Source: Streptomyces lincolnensis (GTDB lineage: Bacteria; Actinomycetota; Actinomycetes; Streptomycetales; Streptomycetaceae). From it: a stretch of 64,000 nt of DNA. The stretch lies in NCBI RefSeq assembly GCF_021173675.1, contig NZ_JAIHON010000001.1, positions 248,001 through 312,000 of the forward strand, in the 5' to 3' direction. Under the pieces are notes generated by a model, which was given only the letters and a program-made list of their open reading frames with translations, did no database searches and was not told the DNA's origin. The translations under genes were made by a program, and so were the position numbers. This document shows, in pieces, positions 58,173 to 64,000 of the stretch (its first letter is position 1; every line of letters begins with the position of its first letter).

Positions 58173-60271
58173 TGGACTCCGCCGACCGCAAGCAGGTCCA
58201 GCGCACGCAGTACCACGCGGACGACCCCGCCGAGGGACCGCTCACCACGGACCAGGGTGTCGAGGTCGACCACACCGACGACTCGCTGACCGTCGGCGAG
58301 CGCGGGCCGACCCTGATGGAGGACTTCCACTTCCGGGAGAAGCTGACCCACTTCGACCACGAGCGGATCCCGGAGCGGGTGGTGCACGCGCGGGGCGCGG
58401 GTGCCTACGGCTACTTCGAACCGTACGAGTCCTGCGCGGAGTTCACCCGCGCGGCCTTCCTCCAGGATCCCGCGGTACGGACCCCGGTGTTCGTGCGGTT
58501 CTCGACCGTGCAGGGCCCCAAGGGCTCGGCGGACACCGTGCGGGACGTGCGCGGCTTCGCCACCAAGTTCTATACGTCCGAGGGCAATTACGACCTGGTG
58601 GGGAACAACTTCCCGGTCTTCTTCATCCAGGACGGCATCAAGTTCCCCGACTTCGTGCACGCGGTGAAGCCGGAGCCGCACAACGACATCCCCACGGGCG
58701 CCTCCGCGCACGACACCCTGTGGGACTTCGTGTCGCTCCAGCCCGAGACCCTGCACGCGATCATGTGGCTGATGTCGGACCGGGCGATACCGCGCAGCTA
58801 CCGCATGATGCAGGGCTTCGGTGTGCACACCTTCCGGTTCGTGAACGCCGAGGGGCGCGGCACGTTCGTGAAGTTCCACTGGAAGCCGCGGCTGGGTGTG
58901 CACTCGCTGGTGTGGGACGAGGCGCAGGAGTGCCAGGGCCGCAACCCGGACTTCAACCGGGGCGACCTGTGGGACGCGATCGAGGCCGGCGAGTACCCGG
59001 AGTGGGAGCTGGGCGTCCAACTGGTCCCGGAGGAGGACGAGTTCGCCTTCGACTTCGATCTGCTGGACGCCACGAAGGTCATCCCGGAGGAGCAGGTGCC
59101 GGTGCGGCCGATCGGCCGGATGGTGCTGAACCGCAATCCGGAGAACTTCTTCGCCGAGACCGAGCAGGTCGCCTTCCACACCGCCAACGTCGTCCCGGGC
59201 ATCGACTTCACCAACGACCCGCTGCTCCAGGCCCGCAACTTCTCCTACCTGGACACGCAGTTGATCCGCCTGGGCGGCCCCAACTTCACCCAGATCCCGG
59301 TCAACCGGCCGGTGGCGCCGGTGCGCACCAACCAGCGCGACGGCTACCACCAGAGCGCCATCCACCGGGGCACGAACTACTCCCCGAACTCCCTCGGCGG
59401 CGGCTGCCCGGCCCACGCCGGGGTGGACGGGCGCGCCTTCACGCACTACACCGAGCGCGTGGACGGGCACACGATCCGGCGGCGCAGCCCGAGCTTCCAG
59501 GACCACTGGAGCCAGGCCGCGCTGTTCTGGAACAGCATGGCCGACTGGGAGAAGCAGCACATCGTCGCGGCCTTCCGGTTCGAGCTGGGCAAGGTCGACG
59601 CGCTGGCCGTCCGGGCCCGTACGGTCGAGCAACTGGCCAAGGTGGACGGCGAGTTGGCCGCCCAGGTGGCGCGGGGCATCGGGGTGCCCGAGCCTGCCGT
59701 ACAGGAGACCGCGCACAAGCTGTCCTCCCCCGCGCTGAGCCTGGAGTCGCTGCGCGGCGACGGCTCCATCCGCACCCGGCAGATCGCGGTCCTGGTCACC
59801 GACGGCGTCGACGCCGAGCAGGTGACCTCCGTCCGGGAGCCGCTGGCCGCGGAGGGCGCGATCGTGGAGGCGCTGGCGGCCACGGACGGCACGGTGACGG
59901 GCGCCGACGGCGAGCAGTACACCGTGGACCGCGCTCTGCCGACCGTCGCATCGGTGCTCTACGACGCGGTGCTGCTGCCCGGCGGCCCGGTGGGCACCCC
60001 GCCGACGACGGCGGACCCTGACGCGATGCGCTTCGTGCGGGACGCCTACCGGCACGGCAAGCCGGTGGGCGCGCTGGGCTCGGGTGTGGGCGTGCTGTCC
60101 GCCCTCCAGCCCGAGGGGCTGCGGCTGTCGACGGAGTTCCACCGTGTGGTGAGCGACCAGGGCGTGGTGACGGACACCTCGCCGGGCACCGCGAGCGAGG
60201 AGTTCACCCGGGCGTTCGTGGCCGCGATCGCGGCGCACCGGCACTGGGACCGGCCGCCGGCGCGCTGCTGA
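58172..60271 (+). CDS. katE: Large-subunit monofunctional catalase (HPII/KatE type)
   Basis: The 699-residue clade-2 catalase has the distal His in [38 protein letters not shown], the distal Asn region [20 protein letters not shown] and the proximal haem Tyr region in [15 protein letters not shown]. The C-terminal about 150 residues form the flavodoxin/GATase-like domain ([19 protein letters not shown]). It destroys hydrogen peroxide. It ends a five-gene operon started by a SigB-type promoter, consistent with general-stress control as for other KatE enzymes. Confidence 0.95.
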   Translation: MDSADRKQVQRTQYHADDPAEGPLTTDQGVEVDHTDDSLTVGERGPTLMEDFHFREKLTHFDHERIPERVVHARGAGAYGYFEPYESCAEFTRAAFLQDPAVRTPVFVRFSTVQGPKGSADTVRDVRGFATKFYTSEGNYDLVGNNFPVFFIQDGIKFPDFVHAVKPEPHNDIPTGASAHDTLWDFVSLQPETLHAIMWLMSDRAIPRSYRMMQGFGVHTFRFVNAEGRGTFVKFHWKPRLGVHSLVWDEAQECQGRNPDFNRGDLWDAIEAGEYPEWELGVQLVPEEDEFAFDFDLLDATKVIPEEQVPVRPIGRMVLNRNPENFFAETEQVAFHTANVVPGIDFTNDPLLQARNFSYLDTQLIRLGGPNFTQIPVNRPVAPVRTNQRDGYHQSAIHRGTNYSPNSLGGGCPAHAGVDGRAFTHYTERVDGHTIRRRSPSFQDHWSQAALFWNSMADWEKQHIVAAFRFELGKVDALAVRARTVEQLAKVDGELAAQVARGIGVPEPAVQETAHKLSSPALSLESLRGDGSIRTRQIAVLVTDGVDAEQVTSVREPLAAEGAIVEALAATDGTVTGADGEQYTVDRALPTVASVLYDAVLLPGGPVGTPPTTADPDAMRFVRDAYRHGKPVGALGSGVGVLSALQPEGLRLSTEFHRVVSDQGVVTDTSPGTASEEFTRAFVAAIAAHRHWDRPPARC

Positions 60272-60312
60272 GCCCAGAGCCACCGCCGACCGGGCGGTGT
60301 TCCCGGTGGATC

Positions 60313-60591
60313 TCAGGTGCGGGGAGTCGTCGACTCCCCGCACTCGCGGTCCCGGGCTCCCTCACGGGTGCGGCCCGCGGAGACCGGGCGCCGCGGGTGG
60401 CGGCGCAGGTACTCGCCCTCCAGCTGGGCCATACGGTCGTTGTGGGTGCGCAGCGCGTCGTTCGAGCCGTGCAGCAGGGTGTCGTGCCGCGTGCGGTGGA
60501 TCGTCTCCAGCTCCTTCATGAGCTGTTGGTCGTCCAGCCGGCTGGGTTCGACTCCGGTCATCGTGGTGCCCCGCTCGTCGTGTTCGTTCAT
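60313..60591 (-). CDS. Small conserved charged protein (DUF6158-like)
   Basis: The 92-residue soluble protein has GVEPSRLDDQQLMKELETIH, RTRHDTLLHGSNDALRTHN and MAQLEGEYLRRHPRRPV. It is predicted to be helical and highly charged, like small stress-associated actinobacterial proteins. The start may be ATG 60591 or ATG 60561, and neither has a good ribosome binding site. A GGGTAC 8 bases before 60591 would suit a leaderless transcript. It is divergent from the eRF1-like gene and converges with the catalase gene. Confidence 0.65.
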   Translation of the reverse strand: MNEHDERGTTMTGVEPSRLDDQQLMKELETIHRTRHDTLLHGSNDALRTHNDRMAQLEGEYLRRHPRRPVSAGRTREGARDRECGESTTPRT

Positions 60592-60604
60592 GAGGTTCGG
60601 GTAC
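60580..60604 (+). promoter_or_regulatory. SigB-type promoter of the eRF1-like gene, GTGT-N15-GGGTAC
   Basis: GTGT (60580-60583), 15 bases, then GGGTAC (60599-60604) repeats exactly the layout found before the catalase operon. It lies 51 bp before ATG 60656 and overlaps the start of the divergent small gene. Confidence 0.7.
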
Positions 60605-60655
60605 CCGCCCGGGACGCAACTTCGCACTACCCCGAGCGGCATCCGGGAGGGAGCC

Positions 60656-61771
60656 ATGGATCTCGCTTTTCTGCATCCACTCTACGAACATCCGGGGCCC
60701 TGGGCCTCCGTGTACGTCGGCACCTCCCGGCACACGGAGGACACGCCCCACGAGCGGCATCTGGCGGCCGTGGCCCTGTCGCGGGAGCTGTCCCGGCAGG
60801 GTGCCGACGAGGACACCTGCCGGGCCGTGCGGGAGTCCCTGGAGGAGCTCCGGCACTCCTCCGAGCCGCACGGGCGGGCCCTGTTCGCGCGGGCCGGGCG
60901 GGTCGTCCTCGACCCGCCGCTGACCCGGGCCCCGGACGGCGACAGCGCCCACTGGGCGCCGCTGCCGCACACCGCGCCCCTGCTGGAGCTGGCCGGGGAG
61001 GATCCGGTGTGCGTGGTGGCGTACGTCGACCGCAAGGGCGCCGACTTCGAGCTGCGCGGTGCGCTGGGGCGGCGGGACGCCGGTGCCGTGGCCGGGCGGC
61101 AGTGGCCCGTGCACCGGACGAGCTCGGCGGACTGGTCCGAGCGGCACTTCCAGCTGCGGGTGGAGAACACCTGGGAGCACAACGCGGCCGAGATCGCCGA
61201 CGCGCTCGCGGTCTGCCAGGAGGAGACCGGGGCCGACCTGCTGATCCTCGTCGGCGAGGACCGCGAGAAGCGGTCCGTGCGCGACCGGCTGCCGGCGCGG
61301 CTGCACGACCTGGTGGTCGAGGCCGCGCACGGTGCCGGGAGCCGGCTGCTCGACGAGGACGTGGAGCGTTCGCGGGCCGATCATGTGCGGCGGCGGGCCG
61401 AGCGGGAGCTGGAGCGGTTCCTCGCGGCGCGTGAGCCCGGTGACGACGGGCGGGCCGGTGCGGTGGAAGGTGTTCCCGCGCTGGTCTCCGCGGCGCGTGA
61501 GCACCGTATCGACGAGCTGCTGGTCCGGCCCGGCGGTCCCGACGCCCATCGCGAGGTCTGGATCGGCGAGGAGCCCGACCAGCTGGCCGTCCGGCGCACC
61601 GATCTGAAGATCCTTGGCGAGCAGAACTCCTGGTCGGCGCGGGCGGACGATGCGCTGATCCGGTCGGCCGTCGCCACGGGGGCGCCCGCGCTGTCGGTGA
61701 CCCCCGCCACGTCGTCGGCCGAGGCGGAGGTGCCGGTGGGCGGCCTCGGGGCCCTGCTGCGCTGGAAGTAG
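60656..61771 (+). CDS. eRF1-domain protein (Vms1/Ankzf1-like, baeRF family)
   Basis: The 371-residue protein resembles bacterial/archaeal eRF1-related (baeRF) proteins such as mycobacterial Rv2629. It has ASVYVGTSRHTEDTPHERHL, VVAYVDRKGADFELRGALG, HRTSSADWSERHFQLRVENT and DLLILVGEDREKRSVRD (domains 2-3 of eRF1 type). The family is linked to ribosome hibernation or rescue and to peptidyl-tRNA hydrolysis in Vms1. No GGQ motif is seen, as in other baeRFs. GGGAGGGAG precedes ATG 60656. A SigB-type promoter lies directly upstream. Confidence 0.82.
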   Translation: MDLAFLHPLYEHPGPWASVYVGTSRHTEDTPHERHLAAVALSRELSRQGADEDTCRAVRESLEELRHSSEPHGRALFARAGRVVLDPPLTRAPDGDSAHWAPLPHTAPLLELAGEDPVCVVAYVDRKGADFELRGALGRRDAGAVAGRQWPVHRTSSADWSERHFQLRVENTWEHNAAEIADALAVCQEETGADLLILVGEDREKRSVRDRLPARLHDLVVEAAHGAGSRLLDEDVERSRADHVRRRAERELERFLAAREPGDDGRAGAVEGVPALVSAAREHRIDELLVRPGGPDAHREVWIGEEPDQLAVRRTDLKILGEQNSWSARADDALIRSAVATGAPALSVTPATSSAEAEVPVGGLGALLRWK

Positions 61772-61960
61772 GCGGACGCCGGTGGGGGCGGGCGTCCGGG
61801 TTTCTCGCCCCCGCCGCCCCTACCCGTCCCATCCCCAGGGGCTCCGCCCCTTCGACCCCGGCGAGGGCCGCGCCCCCTGCACCCCGCTTCGGGGGCCGGC
61901 CCCCGGACCCCCGCTCCTCAGACGCCGGAGGGGCTGGGTTTCCCCCGGTCCAGGCAATTT

Positions 61961-62029
61961 CAGCCCGTCCGGCGTTTGAGGACGAGGCCCCTTCAGGGCC
62001 GATCGGGGGTCTGGGGGCGGAGCCCCCAG
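61961..62029. repeat. Dispersed hairpin repeat, type B (copy 2) and terminator of the ABC-F gene
   Basis: The first 29 bases are the exact reverse complement of 29005-29033. Similarity continues to the hairpin CTGGGGGC-GGA-GCCCCCAG (62011-62029), which ends at the base next to the ABC-F stop on the minus strand. The 61772-61960 stretch before it is GC-rich with further hairpins and no gene. Confidence 0.75.
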
Positions 62030-63649
62030 TCAGCGGGCTCGCTCGACGCGTCGCTCGTCCCAGACCGGTTCCGAGGTCTCACGGACGCGACCGTCCGAGC
62101 CGAAGACCAGGTACCGGTCGAAGGAGCGGGCGAACCAGCGGTCGTGGGTGACCGCGAGGACCGTGCCGTCGAAGGCTTCCAGGCCCTCCTGGAGCGCTTC
62201 CGCGGACTCCAGGTCCAGGTTGTCCGTGGGCTCGTCCAGGAGGAGCGCGGTGACGCCCTGGAGCTCCAGGAGGAGGATCTGGAAGCGGGCCTGCTGGCCG
62301 CCGGAGAGGCGGTCGAAGGCCTGCTCGGCCTGGCCGGTGAGTTCGTAGCGGCGCAGGCGGGACATCGCGGCGCCGCGGTCCTGGGCGTGCTCCTTCCAGA
62401 GGATGTCGAGGAGGGTGCGGCCCATCAGCTCGGGGTGGGCGTGGGTCTGGGCGAAGTGCCCGGGCACGACACGCGCGCCCAGCTTCCACAGCCCGGTGTG
62501 CGCCACGTCCTCCCCGGCCAGCAGCCGCAGGAAGTGCGACTTGCCGGAGCCGTTGGAGCCGAGGACGGCGACGCGCTCGCCGTAGAAGACCTCCAGGGAG
62601 AAGGGCTTCATCAGGCCCGTCAGCTCAAGGCCCTCGCACGTGATGGCCCGCACACCGGTGCGGCCGCCCTTGATCCGCATCTTGATGTCCTGCTCGCGCG
62701 GCGGCTCCGGCGGCGGGCCGGCCTCCTCGAACTTGCGCAGCCGGGTCTGGGCGGCCTGGTAGCGGGAGGCCAGCTCGTGGCTGATCGACGCCGCCTGGCG
62801 CAGGCTCAGGACCAGCTTCTTCAGCTGGGCGTGCTTCTCGTCCCAGCGGCGGCGCAGCTCCTCGAAGCGGGCGAAGCGTTCGCGCCGCGCCTCGTGGTAC
62901 GTGGCGAAACCGCCGCCGTGCACCCAGGCGTCGGCCCCGGTCGGCGAGGGCTCCACGGAGACGATCTTCTCGGCGGCCCGGGAGAGGAGCTCCCGGTCGT
63001 GGGAGACGAACAGGACGGTCTTGCGGGTCTCCTTCAGCCGCTCCTCCAGCCAGCGCTTGCCGGGCACGTCGAGGTAGTTGTCCGGCTCGTCGAGGAGCAG
63101 GACCTCGTCGGTGCCGCGCAGCAGCGCCTCCAGGACGAGCCGCTTCTGCTCACCGCCGGAGAGGGTGCGCACCTCGCGGAACTGCGCCTTGTCGTAGGGC
63201 ACGCCGAGCGCGGCCGTGGTGCACATGTCCCACAGCGTCTCCGCCTCGTAGCCGTGTGCCTCGGCCCAGTCGGCCAGGGCCTGCGCGTACTGCATCTGGG
63301 CGGCCTCGTCGTCGACCGTCATGATCGCGTGCTCGGCCCTGTCGACGGCCTTCGCGGCTTCCTGGATGCGGGGCGTGGACACCGACACGAGCAGGTCGCG
63401 TACGGTCGTCTCGTCCCGTACGGAGCCCACGAACTGGCGCATGACGCCGAGGCCGCCGCCGACGGTGACCGTGCCGCCGTGCGGTTTCAGCTCGCCGGAG
63501 ATCAGCCGCAGCAGGGTGGTCTTGCCGGCGCCGTTGGGACCGACGAGGGCCACGACGGCGCCTTCGCCCACCCGGAACGACACATCGCCGAGCAGCGCCC
63601 TCCCGTCGGGGAGGTAGTACTCGAGGTGTGCGGCTTCCAGATGTCCCAT
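62030..63649 (-). CDS. ABC-F family ATP-binding protein
   Basis: The 539-residue soluble protein has two ABC domains: LVGPNGAGKTTLLRLISGEL / TLSGGEQKRLVLEALL / LLLDEPDNYLDV, and VLGSNGSGKSHFLRLL / RLSGGQQARFQIL / LLLDEPTDNLDLES. A charged linker of about 80 residues lies between them. There are no membrane segments, as expected for ABC-F translation factors that act on the ribosomal E site and can protect it from antibiotics. Whether this one confers resistance cannot be judged. Confidence 0.92.
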   Translation of the reverse strand: MGHLEAAHLEYYLPDGRALLGDVSFRVGEGAVVALVGPNGAGKTTLLRLISGELKPHGGTVTVGGGLGVMRQFVGSVRDETTVRDLLVSVSTPRIQEAAKAVDRAEHAIMTVDDEAAQMQYAQALADWAEAHGYEAETLWDMCTTAALGVPYDKAQFREVRTLSGGEQKRLVLEALLRGTDEVLLLDEPDNYLDVPGKRWLEERLKETRKTVLFVSHDRELLSRAAEKIVSVEPSPTGADAWVHGGGFATYHEARRERFARFEELRRRWDEKHAQLKKLVLSLRQAASISHELASRYQAAQTRLRKFEEAGPPPEPPREQDIKMRIKGGRTGVRAITCEGLELTGLMKPFSLEVFYGERVAVLGSNGSGKSHFLRLLAGEDVAHTGLWKLGARVVPGHFAQTHAHPELMGRTLLDILWKEHAQDRGAAMSRLRRYELTGQAEQAFDRLSGGQQARFQILLLELQGVTALLLDEPTDNLDLESAEALQEGLEAFDGTVLAVTHDRWFARSFDRYLVFGSDGRVRETSEPVWDERRVERAR

Positions 63650-63754
63650 GAGGCCGCATTGTGCGGGTCGCCGACGGGGGCGGGCAAACCGTTATCCGGG
63701 GGCGATCCGGCGGTATCGCAACAAGAAGCGACCTCGGCAGGGTACTCGTGGCCC

Positions 63755-64000
63755 ATGAGCCCAGATGTCGACCTCACCGTCCCGAAGCCCGGCCACCACG
63801 TCCTGCGCGAGAAGCTGCTGTCGCTCGACAGCCGGCTGTTCGAGTTCGCCGCCGAGCGGCACTGGCCGGCCGCCGAGCCGGTCCTGCCGCGGCTGAGCCG
63901 GAGCGCGAACCACGGCGTGCTGTGGTTCGCGACGGCCGCCGTGATGGCCGCGAGCCGCACTCCCCGGGCCCGCCGGGCCGCCGCGCGGGGCCTGGCCTCG
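63755..64000 (+). CDS. PAP2-type phosphatase, N-terminal part (3' end outside window)
   Basis: Eighty-two codons are visible. LREKLLSLDSRLFEFAAERH, LPRLSRSANHGVLWFATAAV and MAASRTPRARRAARGLAS match the start of actinobacterial PAP2 phosphatase/diacylglycerol-kinase-type fusion proteins, with the first membrane segment beginning at NHGVLWFA. The downstream catalytic motifs are beyond the window edge. It is divergent from the ABC-F gene, and GGGTAC at 63740 lies 9 bases before the ATG. Confidence 0.65.
   Translation, partial: MSPDVDLTVPKPGHHVLREKLLSLDSRLFEFAAERHWPAAEPVLPRLSRSANHGVLWFATAAVMAASRTPRARRAAARGLAS

Noticed and set aside
63740..63745. GGGTAC as a SigB promoter of the PAP2 gene
   Set aside because: No GNNT at the right distance was found, and the ATG is only 9 bases away.

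Overview
This is a GC-rich window (third codon positions are almost all G or C) with leaderless TAnnnT promoters, Tat and Sec secreted glycan hydrolases, CebR- and DasR-like operators and many actinobacterial families. It reads as a chromosomal region of a Streptomyces or a close relative. No rRNA, tRNA, CRISPR array, complete insertion sequence or prophage was recognised.

Region 1 (1-5.7 kb) is an operon for an NAD-linked, molybdenum formate dehydrogenase. It follows the tail of a ketopantoate-reductase-type gene. The alpha subunit is split: the Mo catalytic part comes first, then a fused NuoE-NuoF subunit, then a separate protein carrying all the N-terminal Fe-S clusters, then fdhD.

Region 2 (5.8-18.5 kb) holds a LysR remnant, a YecD-like hydrolase, a secreted sialidase and a second secreted beta-propeller protein. 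It continues with a LysR/bile-acid-symporter pair, a FadD-type acyl-CoA synthetase, a Tat-secreted polysaccharide lyase, an aldo/keto reductase, a GH75 chitosanase, an SDR and a frameshifted His-rich methyltransferase.

Region 3 (18.6-28.7 kb) is a plant cell-wall degradation cluster. CBM2-GH6 and CBM2-GH48 cellulases are divergent around a perfect CebR operator. A GH74-CBM2 xyloglucanase and a PL11 rhamnogalacturonan lyase converge on a strong bidirectional terminator. A gene-poor stretch with gene remnants and a dispersed repeat follows.

Region 4 (29-48.7 kb) is mixed housekeeping and accessory content: a methyltransferase, PCD, an ADP-ribosylglycohydrolase, two HTH regulators, an orphan NarJ and a second DnaK with its own promoter and HAIR-like operator. 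It also has GDPD, a CorA-like protein, OsmC, a MoxR/VWA pair, a holin-like/phosphodiesterase fusion, two metallo-beta-lactamase-fold hydrolases, a DedA protein and an aminotransferase-like protein that lacks its lysine.

Region 5 (48.8-61.8 kb) looks like a general-stress island. It encodes a SigB/SigF-family sigma factor, a PoxB-like TPP enzyme, a secreted protein-arginine deiminase, a universal stress protein and a small membrane protein. A five-gene operon ends in a large-subunit catalase, and an eRF1-like (Vms1/baeRF) protein follows. Two of its promoters have the identical layout GTGT-N15-GGGTAC, which matches the SigB class, so the region may be a local regulon.

The window ends with an ABC-F ATPase and the start of a PAP2-type phosphatase gene.
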